Shown: positions 22,840 through 34,088, counted from the first letter of the stretch. The stretch: 64,000 bases of DNA from Massospora cicadina (GCA_022478985.1 JAKSZP010000166.1:62001-126000); one strand, 5' to 3'. The notes: generated by a model not told the origin, from the letters alone. Translations and numbers: made by a program.

Positions 22840-23850
22840 TGTGGATCACATCTTGTGCGCATCCCAAATCATGGTCATCCTGAGCAAACACTTCCTGATA
22901 CTTTCGAATAGTTTGAGCACCTCCTCTTGCTGGCCTTTTGGCAGATCAGCGAGATGCTCTCGATCAACCAATAGGTTGATACTTTCAGCTAACCTGGCCA
23001 GTAATCCCATTTTGTTGAGAGACCCAAAATCATGTAATCTTCTCAATTTATGCATTGGATTAGATGAACAAACGTGATGATATTATTTCTCTTGATCTTC
23101 ATCAGTTTTTTACTTAAAATCGCCAGGAGAACTCTAATTTCTCCATGGCCCAGCATTATTATCTCAGGAGCCACCCATGGGTCCACTCTGGACTTCTTCC
23201 AGGGGCTTCCAAACTCCCCATATAACAGCTCAGGAATCTCCAATGTCAACCCTGTGTCAACTATCATCTGCAATCTGGCTGGTATGGTCCTCTCATTCTT
23301 GATCCTTAGTGGAATTCCTCGGAGCTCTAGGATCTCGCGCCAGCATTTTGCATCACTTTCTCCACTAATTGGTACCAAATCGGGACAATGCCATCATTTT
23401 ACAATAGATTGATGAAGCTGTTTCTCCAATTCAGTGGATCTTCACCATCCTTCTGATTTACCAATGACAACGTCTGACCCAATATGGTCAATGTATTATC
23501 CTCAAAGTTTCATTTAACTCTTAAATTTTTGCATAAACTCCATTCTTATAAGAATGTCATAGTTTTGGTTCGCCAAAACTATTGCTGGCGCAGATACCAC
23601 CAACGACCCAGATTGTAGTGGCAACGCACTATATGTTCCTTAGGAGATGGTGGTGTTTGGCCCAGCTGTCCCATACTCTTTCTTATGCTCCAAGTCTGGC
23701 GAGATCCTCATCCTCATTACCAGCTTGGTCGAGACAATATTGATAGGCGCTCCACTATTGACAATCACCCTCACCCTTACACGATTCACTTGTATGTCTA
23801 TATACATACACTCAGAGTATTGTAACACAGTGTTTACTTAGTGAATGGCA
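22840..23850 (-). pseudogene. Protease and PR-RT linker remnant of element D
   Basis: 23640-23828 reads VRVRVIVNSGAPINIVSTKL then YGTAGPNTT. This is the aspartic protease active site with the catalytic Asp of D-S-G replaced by Asn (23757-23759). Downstream 23043-23378 (IPLRIKNERTIPARLQMIVD) and 22846-23055 form the linker before RT and have counterparts in element F. The same N-S-G-A-P-I-N reading occurs in F at 54805. Confidence 0.8.
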
Positions 23851-24189
23851 GCATTATTAACTGAATCTATGTTGTGAATATTTTGCGCTGATAAATCATG
23901 AAGCGATTCCTTTATTGGCTGAGGGGGTTCAACAAATTAGCCTTATCTAAATGGACATCAGATAATTCTTCAGGATTCTCAGCAGTTCAAATCTTGTCTG
24001 CAGTTGTCGGGCATACAGCCAGGCAACTTCCTTGATTATATCAAGGTTGATTCTCTTCGCTCCAGCTCTAGTCACAGCATTTACATCCAATTTGATCACT
24101 TGATACAGCTGGTCCTGCTTGTCATCTAAAAACAGTTCACTGATATTGATTTCTTCATTCATAATGTTGAGAGGAACAGGTTTCTCCAC

Positions 24190-25490
24190 AACTCTAGACT
24201 GTTCCCCATATAGGCAGTGGGCCCTTTTCCCAAATTCTTGGTGGCTGCTGACTCCTTATTCTGGACCACGTTGATCTGATTCTTTGGCTTTTTTAGTGCA
24301 TGGCGAAATGTCCTTTCCCGCCACATTGGTAGCAGACCTTTTCCTTCTTGTTTAACTATCTAATTCTTTGGGCTTATTCCCCAGCACAGTTCAATTGGTC
24401 GTCTCTTTAGATCCTTTGTTTCCCTTTGTGGGATTTGGAATTTGTACCAGATTGTATTTGGAGCTTCTATTTGGGGCTTCACATGTCGCTCCTAAAATCT
24501 TCAAGTTATCTACCAATTTCAAGGTAGTTATTTCCATTGTGAACACGGAAGACATCATGTGATGCAAATCATGATAGGGCCAAAGGGCCACTTGCAAGAC
24601 GATTCTAGCATCAAAGTCATCCAATACTTTTAATCCGTCCAGGATCTGAAACTCCTGGTAAAACTGATCTGCGAAGCTAGCTAGAGACTCATCTTTATGG
24701 AACTGGATTCTATAAATTCCTGGTTGCGTTTTGACAGGCGTGTCAGACTCCAGAACTCTTAAGTGATGGCCTCCTTTGCCTCAGCATATGACCGCTGTCC
24801 CCCTCCAGGTGAGGTAACACTAAGTTCTGACAGTCGGTGTCTAGGCAATTCATGACCATCAACGCCTTTTTGACAATCTCTGTAGCCATACATGGTCATA
24901 TCTAACAGTCAGAAAAATGCTGGGGCATTATGCTGATGTAACGTTGGCGATTATGGCGTTGCCCTAAATTCCTCTGAGTTATTTCTGGCTGCTTCTCTTG
25001 GTTCAGCTACTTGGCTAACTTGTGGAGTGACTCCAGGCGTCATCTCCAAATGGCAGCAAAAACGGGTGGCACGTTCCTTGGGGTATTTGACTTCCCAAGT
25101 ATCATGTGAGGACTTCTTTCTTTGGCATCGCTTGCTATATCAGGCTCATAAGAACATTTTCAAGCTTTAATTTCCTACGCTTGTTTGATTAATCTTTCAA
25201 TATCTGCACTGGAATTTTTTTAACAAACGTGATCTGCTTCTCGCTCCAAATTTCAGGTATAAAACCTCTTGAACGAAGTCCCCTTCTTTCTTCTTCTTAA
25301 GTTTACTTTACCAAGTAACTCGTTCCCAAAGCTTTCTACATTCTCTATCCCTTCCTCCACTTTGGTGACTCGTTCCTCCAAAGCTGCAAACTCCTGATGG
25401 TCCGCTGAGTTTAGAGCATTCTGGTTTACAGTCGCTAACTCAGTCCACTGGCTGTGTAGCTCATCTTTGTATGACATTTTTATAGATTCC
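24190..25490 (-). pseudogene. Gag remnant of element D
   Basis: The N-terminal part 25253-25490 (ATG near 25477, MSYKDELHSQWTEL) is charged and helix-prone (EERVTKVEEGIENVES), possibly a coiled coil. A capsid piece at 24391-24624 reads DDFDARIVLQVALWPYHDLH. A zinc knuckle at about 24300-24350 reads VCYQCGGKGHFAMH followed by a stop, so the fourth ligand is missing. The 23947-24189 piece (ISELFLDDKQDQLYQVIKLD) links to the protease. Confidence 0.72.
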
Positions 25491-25508
25491 TCACTCAACT
25501 ACCCCTGT

Positions 25509-25522
25509 AGTGAGCACCAACT
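25509..25522 (-). promoter_or_regulatory. Primer-binding site of element D
   Basis: Minus strand directly after the 5' LTR end (...TTTTTACA) reads AGTTGGTGCTCACTACAGGG. TGG fits pairing with a tRNA 3' CCA end (primer ending GUGAGCACCA). The same TGGTGCTCACT follows the 5' LTRs of E and F. Confidence 0.65.
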
Positions 25523-26650
25523 TGTAAAAAGTTACTTTTATTTATCAGCATGCAACCTAGTAACCTTTTTTCTGCACAGGTTTAGTTTCCTCATGCACTA
25601 TGTCACGTTGTAAAGTAGATTGAATTATTAATTAATAATAGTATGGAGACTATTATCCATAGTTGAGTAGAAATTATATTTCAGCCTAACGCTCATCCAG
25701 TATTCCCAATTAAATACTCATGATGTCATACTCGTAGGGATTTTTTCCCTTGCTCTTGTCCACCTGATCTTTGCTGAGATACCCCGGTGACAGTCTCTTC
25801 AGTTCAACACACAGTTGGCAGCTATCCCCAATTGTGGCTCTTTCTTCTCTAGATCCCCACTTAGATCTTTACTCTTTTCTCAAGAGTCTTCCAATTATTG
25901 CACACAGCAATAATGTCCTTGAAACAGAACAGTACAATGGAAGCTGATGATAGTTTAACTATATATTAAATGAATAAACCTTAGAACTGAACATCTCTAA
26001 TTATTATTGTTTTTTATTATAGTGAATCCTAGGGAATATATAGTGGGGAATTCAGCTGTCTAACCTTCAGTTGATACCTCTTTAATGAAACGTCAGCCAT
26101 TGCCATTAATCACCATCCTCATCTCAGCAGTGATGGTTTTCCCAATCCTGGCTAGGATTTTTGTCATTGTACATCCTTGAGACCTAAAATTGGAAAGAAT
26201 TGAAAACGTGTCTCTAATGTTTTCCTCTCAATCCAAGCAAACCTTCATATTTGACTAGTGACCTGCTTAGGTAATAGAATTATTACCCATTAAGGCAGGT
26301 CACTCACCAACTAATCAATTCGCTAGTTGCAGGTAACATCACTCACCTTGCAACTTGCTATTCATTCCTAATCAGTTAGTGATGAAACCTGACTGATCCC
26401 AATCAGTACACCTGATAGTTAATCACTATCAGATGCCCCTATTTCGTAGCAACTTCACCCAATGAGATCTTAAGTATTCATTCGGATCAATCCCTGAAAG
26501 ATACAACCAGGCGAATATCCTAAAATCCCCTAAATGTAGTTACTCCAAAACTTGAGCCAACCAATTTCCAATTAACTTTGCCTTAGGGAATTTTTCCCTA
26601 GTGATACCAGGTTATTTAGCAGGCTGGAAATATGGGCAAAAATCCCAATA
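25523..26650 (-). repeat. 5' LTR of element D
   Basis: Pairs with 17161-18304; starts TGTAAAAAGTTACT on the plus strand and ends AATCCCAATA. The PBS abuts it. 26651-26852, between this edge and the LINE B target duplication, is unassigned: no match to element D or to any LINE. Confidence 0.75.
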
Positions 26651-26852
26651 CCATGTTCCACCAATGACAGTGGTTGCGAGTGAGATACTTCCATATAGCT
26701 GCAGTATTTTACCAAAATATCTAAAAACCGCAGGGTGCACCACCTCAGGTTTTTTATTTTTGATTATATTTTTGTTTGTTCCTGTGCTCTTGGTACCTTT
26801 GGGTGGTTCAGGTCCAGGTCCGCTGCCCTATACCATGTTTTCCCAATTCTTT

Positions 26853-26867
26853 ACTTTACTACTCATG
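26853..26867. repeat. LINE B target-site duplication, left copy
   Basis: ACTTTACTACTCATG, identical to 32207-32221 at the other end of LINE B. Confidence 0.85.
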
Positions 26868-26949
26868 GGGCTTTTCTTTCTCATAACACTCACTTTAGTT
26901 ACTATGATTTGATTCGAACAGCAAATTTGGATAATCACACACAGGAAAG

Positions 26950-28368
26950 ATGGGCGACTTTAATAACAAAAATAATACAACATGGGCGAGCATCTTGGCA
27001 AGCGGTGCACTTAACGGTGCAACTAAGGGCAAGAAACGCCCTGGAGGGGGACCAGGAACCCAAGCCATAAAAAAATCGCAAACTCAGACAACATCTGGGT
27101 TTATGGTATTTGCTGTAAAGCACGCGCAATACATGTACATTCAATTCAACCAACCTCTGTCAAAGGTGGAACATGGGATCATACTCTTCCTTGGGGATGA
27201 GTCACCGACCCTGTGGGAGAAAACATGTGAGGCACAGCCCTCACTTTTCCCTCACGCGGTATACATAGCCACCAACAATATGGGCCATGGCTGGATCAAT
27301 ATTGGTTTCAAAACAGCTGATGAAGCCGATGCCGCAGCAAAAATCTGTGTGGAAATTGCCTTCCTGAGGGCAAAAATTGTGCACAGCGTGCACCAGATGG
27401 AACAAAGCGAAAATTTTGTTCATCTCCTTTGACTCGCTCCCCACCAACCTTCCTTGTAAGGTAATCAAGGAGGAGCTCCGCAAAGGTCTTGTGGCCTAAG
27501 GAGAAATCCAACAACTCGAATTACAGTGATTTTGCTTAATGCCTGACCTGAGCATGGGCAAAGCTATTGCTGTAATCAACCCCTTCCCAGAAGTGGAAGA
27601 GAATTTATCCAGAACTCCCCGCACAGCAGAATTTCACTTCGCAGATGGGGGCCAGTCAGCTGCATTCTGAGTTAAACCGGAACGTGCACCACCCATTTGC
27701 AACCACTGTGGCTCACTGGGCCACAAGGAACATGCATGCCCTGCAAAAAAGGGCTTAATGGAAAATGATTTTTGTGAAGAAGCTATAAACAAAGATAATA
27801 AAAACTTCGCCAAAATGACTGATGGCCACCACCCATTCCGCTGGGGTGAAGATGGTCTATACTCCATCGTGGACCCAGTTACAACTAAACAGCGTAAGGC
27901 AGCACAAAAAGCCTGTAAGAGAGCAGCGGTTGAAGCGGCGGCACACGCAGAATCCGCCATTTTCACGGACAAATTCAGGAGGATATTTTGGATATTCATC
28001 AAACCAACCAATCAGAACAATATGCCCAGGTCGAAAATTTACACATTAACCTGACTGAGCCACAAAGCGTCATCAGTCATGCACATACTGAGGAACAATG
28101 CAACCGCAATTTGGGTGAAAATGAGGTGCACAATGCAACAAAGTTGAACCTCAAAAATATAAAATCCAATCAACAACCCGCATCAAATCAACATGAGACC
28201 TGTGCAGGAAAAGTTGACAAAAATGCAAAAAACCGGAATTCCCTTGAATCATTGGGTCAGATCAAGGGAACCAACAATGGCAGTGAAAGAGTTGGAGTAC
28301 AGATGCGGAGCATGGCCAAAATGAGCCATGGTGGGTTAGGGCCAGAGGGCCCTTCCAACTGCTCCTGA
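26950..28368 (+). pseudogene. LINE B ORF1 (RNA-binding protein)
   Basis: ATG at 26950, about 80 bp from the element's 5' end; the first frame is open to 27432. It begins basic and Gly/Lys-rich (GATKGKKRPGGGPGTQAIKK). An RRM-like part follows: LWEKTCEAQPSLFPHAVYIA and GWINIGFKTADEADAAAKIC. After frameshifts, a complete zinc knuckle ICNHCGSLGHKEHACP lies at 27695-27742 (C-x2-C-x4-H-x4-C). Then comes an Ala/Lys-rich segment (RKAAQKACKRAAVEAAAHAE, about 27895-27955) and an Asn/Gln-rich tail to 28368. Expected role: binding LINE RNA and aiding target-primed reverse transcription. Confidence 0.8.
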
Positions 28369-28394
28369 GGCGCCATGGGCACTTCAATGTCAAT

Positions 28395-29130
28395 AGGGAC
28401 GTTAAACATCGCGGGAGCCAGGGCTCATACATACCAAGCCAAAAGCTGGCATTTCTGCGAAAACCTCTTGTAGACATCTTGGCCATCTAAGAAACCCACT
28501 GCCTACAAGGGGAAGAAGAATCCTGGTCAACCAGGGTCGCACCATCACAATCAGTATGGACGTCTTACTGTGGGGTGATAGTCCAAAACAACAAAAAATT
28601 TAAAATTACAAATTCATCATCACACTTGCATGGTTGAGTCCTGGTAGCAACAATCATATGCCAAGATGAAATAATCTCATTAGCATGTATCTATGCACCA
28701 TGCACTGCAACCAAGAGAAAAAAAATTTGAAAAAATTTCTCTCTCACCCTCCCACCAGATATCATCATGTTAGGTGATTTCAACTGCTGGGATAACCCCA
28801 ATACAGATTGATGGCCTAATCTTAGGGGATACCCACCTGGACACCATGAAATTGCACATTGAAGGCATCTCTTGGCTTACATCGATGAAATTCCTCCCTC
28901 AGGTTGGGACCATCTAGTACTAAAAAAAGGCATCTCTTGGCTTACAGGATGCTCTTCCCCCAATTCACCACTCCTTCCCCACATGACAAGACCCAACATA
29001 TGTGAGGGACTGCTTATATCAATGAGTCGTATTGACCACATCCTCATCCCACAATCCCGCCACTCAAGAATCTCCAAATTTAAAACAAAAAAATTAATTT
29101 TTTTGTTCACCAATTAGTTACAGTGCAGTT
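28395..29130 (+). pseudogene. LINE B ORF2 endonuclease domain
   Basis: APE-type endonuclease motifs: TLNIAGA (about 28400), LVDILAI-stop-ETH (about 28467-28500, where CAA for Gln of QETH reads TAA), ACIYAP (about 28685) and SRIDHILIPQS (about 29025-29057). A 45-bp insertion with a 20-bp duplication interrupts it at 28862-28946. The final S-D-H motif is not readable. Non-functional. Confidence 0.78.
28882..28926 (+). mobile_element. 45-bp tailed micro-insertion 1
   Basis: Flanked by perfect 20-bp direct repeats AAGGCATCTCTTGGCTTACA (28862-28881 and 28927-28946). The insert ends TTGGGACCATCTAGTACTAA plus an A tail, the same terminus as two other micro-insertions. It reads like an extremely 5'-truncated SINE or LINE copy made by target-primed reverse transcription. 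Confidence 0.8.
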
Positions 29131-29325
29131 AGCACCAACCCAATCCCACACACAGGTGTCGCCTTGGAGAAAGCTTCACCCAGAAAATATAAAATTGCCC
29201 AGGATATCTGACTGGGTTGAAAACAAGGCTACAAAACCAGAATTCACAGCCCCATTCACTTCAGATCCCATTGGAACATGGGAAAATTTCAAGAAAGATT
29301 TAATCAACAAAACATGACATATTGC

Positions 29326-29359
29326 CCCCCCTTGGGTTGGGACCATCTAGTACTAAAAA
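29326..29359 (+). mobile_element. 34-bp tailed micro-insertion 2
   Basis: Flanked by 17-bp direct repeats AAAACATGACATATTGC (29309-29325 and 29360-29376). The insert is a C run, then GGGTTGGGACCATCTAGTAC and an A tail. Same 3' terminus as insertion 1. Confidence 0.8.
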
Positions 29360-29416
29360 AAAACATGACATATTGCATCACGCAAGTACACCGCGGACAC
29401 AACAATCAAGCGTACC

Positions 29417-30700
29417 TTGCCAGAACTAGACCACCTTGAAATAAATACTCTGAGATCTGGCTATAGCCCTAATTGGGGATGCAAATGGGTAGAAATTTCA
29501 GCCCAACTTAACAATCTCATCTTCGAACACCAACACAGAATCAAAATATCAAACAAAGTTAAGTTCATAAAGGAAGGTGAAACCTATTCAACATACTTTT
29601 TCCACCAATTCCACTCCCATGGAAACCAGCCCACGTGCACACAGGTCCGCAAGACCAACGGCACTGTGGCAACTGACCCTGAGGAGGTCAAGGCGGAAGT
29701 ACACCGCTATTACACCAAATTATATCGCGATATGCCAACAGATCCACAAAAAATTAAAGAATTTATTCAAACTGCCAAGATACAAAGTACACCACCAAAT
29801 TACAATATACTATCCCTTATTACATGGGAGGAGCTTTGGGAAACAATTCGCGGTGCACCACATAGGAAATGCCCAAGGCCTGATGGGATACCCTACGAAT
29901 TTTACAAAAAAATATTTTCAACAAATCGCCCCCCTCCTATTGGCGTCAATGAACCAGAGTTTTTTGGAAACACGCCTATTACTAGGAGGTCACGAATCCT
30001 ACGTTATAACCTTGTGTAAAAAGGGTGACAAGTTGGACCTGGCCAACTGGCGCCCAATTGCACTCTCCAACACTGACACAAAAATTCTAACAAAAATTTT
30101 AGCAGCTAGATTAGGCGCAATTGCATCTGACGTCTTATTACCCAACCAGTTTGGGTTTATACCAGGGCGTTCAATCTGATAAAAATACACCTTGTTGCAA
30201 ACATTTGTCAATCCAAAGCAACTGGTGCCCTGGTCTTCTTGGATCAGGAAAAGGCGTATGACCATGTTAGCTGGCCATACCTAAAAGAATGTCTACATGC
30301 CTTTAAACTCCCACCAAGATTCATAAAATGGGCGATGCTCCTAACAGAATCTGCAACCATGGCTGTATGCGGCTCTGGATTCCTAACAAACAATATCAAA
30401 CCACACAGAGGGCTCAAACAAGGGGATCCCCTCATCCCACTGCTATACAATTTCAGCTTTGACCCGCTCCTCTGAGTAGCTGACTCACATCTCATGGGGA
30501 TAACCGCACAAGGACAACCAACAGTCAAGATACTGGCCTTTGCAGATGATTGCGTAGCAGGTATAGCAAACAATGAAGATCCCTGACAGCTGGAACGCAC
30601 TCTAGAGGAATACTCCAAGGTGAGCAATGCATCGCTCAACAAAAGGAAGACAGAAATCATCCTCTTAGGCAAATACACAAACAATTGGGCCACAACATCA
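29417..30700 (+). pseudogene. LINE B ORF2 reverse transcriptase domain
   Basis: Motifs in order: KVKFIKEGETYSTYFFHQFH; KCPRPDGIPYEFYKK (about 29868-29912); KKGDKLDLANWRPIALSNTD (about 30018-30077); NQFGFIPGRSI (about 30143-30175); FLDQEKAYDHVSWPYL (about 30236-30282, catalytic Asp in the first box); RGLKQGDPLIPLLYNFSFDP (about 30409-30468); ILAFADDCVAG (about 30531-30563, catalytic FADD). All key RT residues are present but spread over frames: a frameshift near 29930-30000 and stops at about 30178, 30474 and 30585. Ordinary LINE RT otherwise. Confidence 0.88.
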
Positions 30701-30719
30701 GAACCTCACACCAACACTT

Positions 30720-32051
30720 GAAGAAAAAACCCAATTATTTTACCCTTTGCAACACCTCCCACCACCACTCCTGTCCGACACCTTGGAATCTGGCTAGAAT
30801 CAGGGGGATATGCTAATGAGACAATGGAAAGTAACCTGTTACAACGGGTATCCAAACGCGTAGCCTCCCTCAAGGGGAGAACCCCAGGACTAACAGGACG
30901 AGTTACAGTTGCTAACTCGCTCATCCTCCCATTACTGTGGTACCAGGCCCATGAGATAGCCTTCTCACCTACCCTTATAACCTCAATTCGCGCGCTTATC
31001 CAGGGCTGGCTGTGGCCTGGCTCTCACCCTCCTATACGGATGGAAACATTAATTGGTCCATGTTCAAGCGGAGGCATGGGACTGATAGATTTTGAGAGCC
31101 ATTCCAATCACATCCTAGGTACCTGGATAAAGGAAATCCTTGCTCCAGACCTCCCGCAACAACATTGGTCCAGAGCAGCAAGGACTAACTTTGCACATGC
31201 GCTAACATTAACCAACCCACAGAGTCCACCCAGACTACTTTCATACCTTGCCAAGCACCCTTTTGCAACAGGTCGCATGAAACCTCCCCTCATTTCAAAC
31301 ATATCCTCAGAACTATCCGCCATATGGGATGGACCATAGAGAACATGGGTACTATACAGGGAAGGGAACGGCCCAGCCTCAAATTCAAATTAGGAAACCC
31401 AGAAAACCACCCCCAGAGGGATATGCTCGCAACAACCCCAAGCATAGCTAGGATAGAATACCTAGATATGCTGGACATTCCCTATGATTTAGCCACACAA
31501 AAAGCAATGTGGAAAATGACACACCACCCACTCCTACAGCCAAGGATAAGAGCAAACGCTTGGCGCTGTTTGAGAAGGACCTATAGGATGGCAGACCGCT
31601 CCAACTCCCTCCACAAAACATGTGCAGTATGTGGAGGGGAGGGATCCCTACATCACCGCCTAGAAACATGCCCCCCAACCAAAGCTATATGGCAGGAAGT
31701 CGCACGCCTGCTCAAGATTCAAAACAAACAGGAATTCTCGATATCAAAAGTATCTTTGCGCTCCAGATTGAGTCACCAAACTCATCTACCCTCCGCTCCC
31801 TAATAATACCCATTGCAATGTGGACAATACACACAATTGCATTAGATGCGTTCAAGGGCACAGTCCCAACCATTCATGGGATTATTAACAGATTCCATGT
31901 CCACTTACTAGAGCTCTTCCAAGCCTGGCTCTATGGATATATGAGACCAAGACAAAAAGCGCTCATAGAATCATTTTTCCCACTCTGGTTCCTCCACACA
32001 GACCCTTTCCTTCACACCTGCTCCATAGCAGGGGAAACCCCCTTGGAGTAG
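30720..32051 (+). pseudogene. LINE B ORF2 C-terminal region with zinc-finger motif
   Basis: 30824-31339 reads RVSKRVASLKGRTPGLTGRV, the LANSLILPLLWYQAHEI type motif, then PCSSGGMGLIDFESHS, the usual RT-thumb/post-RT blocks of LINE ORF2. 31324-31803 has RIRANAWRCLRRTYRMADRS and then CAVCGGEGSLHHRLETCP, a C-x2-C-...-H-x4-C motif common at LINE ORF2 ends (about 31621-31674). No RNase H domain is visible. The frame changes near 31330 and 31760; the last open part ends at 32051. LINE C keeps the same motifs (51147-51650 and 59830-59920). Confidence 0.8.
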
Positions 32052-32221
32052 TGCACCAACCCCCCACACCTGGAAGTCCCGCTGGCAACAGGGGTAACTT
32101 GATTACCCTGGGGTGCCTAATTTTATATTTGTTAGTTATTCTCTTAGTTTCACATATATTCAGTAATGTCTGTCCCCTTATTGGCTTACCTCGGTCAAAT
32201 AAAAAAACTTTACTACTCATG

Positions 32222-33235
32222 CTCATCTCACCTGGTATTGATTATCAAATTGTACTGTTTGAATTGAATCAAATTACTAAAAGTGATTCTAATCAGAAAG
32301 AAAAGCTTTCTTCAGGTGTTATAGTATGTAAATTATATATATAAGTCTTATAGTATAGTATTATATGGAATTATTTATAAAATCATACAGAAAACTAAAA
32401 GAAAAGATAAGATATAATAAAGATATAAGCTTCAAAGTATCTTCTACTATTATTAAAAGAGTTTTTTACTATAGATTATTACTTATTAATATGTATAATA
32501 TTGTCATAAAGGATAGTTACTACTATATATATTATGGCATAATATCAGTTTTTAAACCAAAAGGGATAATAAACTAATTTATAAAACAATGAATGATCTC
32601 CTTTTTTATACTATCTAGGCTGTTTTAAATCTAGTTTTAACTCAACCAAAAGATATAATATGACAAAATAATATTATTCATTTTAGTATTTACTTAATGA
32701 GGAGTGGTAGCATAGCAAAGTAGTTTCTACTCCACTCTGGGTCAGGCTTTGATTATAAACAGGTTTGAAACCAACTCAGGCTTTAAAGAAACTCAGCGTG
32801 GTATATTTGTCCCAAGGTTGACCCAGCTTGTTTACTTTTTTAGTATTTACTAAAAGATGAGTTTTATATTTAAACAATGAAATTTATAAACTTAATTAGC
32901 TTCCATTTAATTTGTATTTACTAGAGGAATTAACCACCGTTGCTTGGGTTTATTATTTTTCAGACAATTCATACTGAATAACTTAGGTTTATATTATAGA
33001 TCCACAAGAAGCTTACTCATACCATTTAACATATCAAACTTATTAATCTCCAACTACTTACCAATTCAGTTGAGCCTACCAAATTAATCAAAAACCACCA
33101 ACCACTCAGCTAAAACCAATTGAATGTAAAAACAACCATATTTTATAACCTTGGCCAAATAAAATTTAGCTTTAAAATTAATCAAAGATTTAATTCTCAT
33201 CTTAATTCACTTTAAATAACAGATCAATAAAGAAC
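32222..33235. other. AT-rich spacer between LINE B and element E
   Basis: No credible gene. 32690-32790 has a weakly tRNA-like layout (GGTAGCATAGCAAAGTAG, then AGGTTTGAAACC) that could be a SINE head, but I cannot fold it. 33040-33180 (ACCACCAACCACTCAGC...) resembles AT-rich stretches near 41570-41780 and the complement of 44885-45120. Confidence 0.4.
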
Positions 33236-34032
33236 TGTGGGATCCACCAACGGATGCCACAAATAATTTGTTTAAAGTGAAAATTTTACTTTATAATAAA
33301 AGTAATAAATAGCGCTTTGTTAAAGTTTTTTAAGTTTTTTATTGTTTAAGCAGGGCAAACCCAAGAAAGGTCCTTTTTTGATACTAGTTTTTCCTATTTA
33401 AACTAGTTCAGATTTTGAGACCATGGGTATTCGAGGCAAAAGTATATAAAGCTGAGTCATCTTAATTAGGAAATATAGGCTTTCAGCCTATCAGATTGAA
33501 GATAAATATTTTGAGGCAAAACCAACCCATGTGGTAATGATTTGATGAATTGTATCCAATCACCAGCGAGTAAAATCTTCTCACCTTGGCGGTGGTCAGA
33601 CTCATGTGGTAATGATTAGTTAATTTTTACCCTATCATTGTCAAGTAAAATCTTCATACCTCAGTGGTGGTCAGAATCATATGGTAATGATTGGTTAATT
33701 TGTACCCAATCATCAACGGGTATAATCTTCTCACCTCAGCGGTGGTCAGACTCATGTGGTGATGAACACCCCAAATACGGCCAAAAAGTCAGAGTAATCC
33801 TATTAATAGTATTTACTTTTTTAAGACATTTTTTGTTATAAACTGTATTTCATGATAGTTAGGATTCCACCGAGAATCCGCCAAGGTCTTTTTGCCATTG
33901 GTACTCATATCATTGATAACCACATTATTATTTGATGATTGGTCAGGAGATGGGCCAATTATGGTAGCAGATTTGGGAGCACTAATACCTCCAACATTCT
34001 TTTTCTTAAATTGAAAAGGAGAATGTCCAACA
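33236..34032 (-). repeat. 3' LTR of element E (797 bp)
   Basis: Minus strand starts TGTTGGACATTCTCC and ends GGATCCCACA. On the minus strand it is preceded by the polypurine tract TTGAGGGGGCAA (34033-34044). Carries three copies of a 75-bp tandem repeat. Confidence 0.88.
33528..33752. repeat. 75-bp tandem repeat, three units, in 3' LTR of E
   Basis: Units start at 33528, 33603 and 33678, each with CATGTGGTAATGAT (or a close variant) and CTCACCTCAGCGGTGGTCAG; a partial fourth starts at 33753. Spacing is exactly 75 bp. Confidence 0.85.
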
Positions 34033-34088
34033 TTGCCCCCTCAAGAATGCTGGGAGAGGTGTTGCAGTTATGGTAGTATAACACCTTA

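Larger units (their letters stand above)
17161..26650 (-). mobile_element. Ty3/gypsy element D
   Basis: Minus-strand LTR retrotransposon of about 9.5 kb. LTR-like direct repeats at 17161-18304 and 25523-26650 share long blocks, e.g. CTAACGCTCATCCAGTATTC and AACGTCAGCCATTGCCATTA. Order on the minus strand: 5' LTR, PBS (25509-25519), Gag, protease, RT, RNase H, integrase, a ~2.1-kb non-pol segment and the 3' LTR. It interrupts LINE A at 17160. No target duplication is visible, so one end may be rearranged. Proteins are closest in the window to those of element F. Stops and frameshifts throughout. Confidence 0.87.
26868..32206 (+). mobile_element. LINE B, full-length with 15-bp target duplication
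   Basis: Non-LTR retrotransposon of 5.34 kb. It begins GGGCTTTTCTTTCTCATAAC, matching the 5' end of LINE C, and ends with AATAAAAAAA after the shared tail (CAGTAATGTCTGTCCCC...GGCTTACC). Perfect 15-bp repeats flank it. ORF1 starts about 80 bp in, then endonuclease, RT and a C-terminal CCHC-type motif. It is the best preserved LINE of the window but still has stops and frameshifts in both ORFs, plus two tiny insertions (28882-28926, 29326-29359). Confidence 0.9.

Noticed and set aside
32690..32790. Possible tRNA-derived SINE head (GGTAGCATAGCAAAGTAG ... AGGTTTGAAACC)
   Set aside because: No cloverleaf, no A tail and no target duplication visible; mentioned only in the spacer entry.
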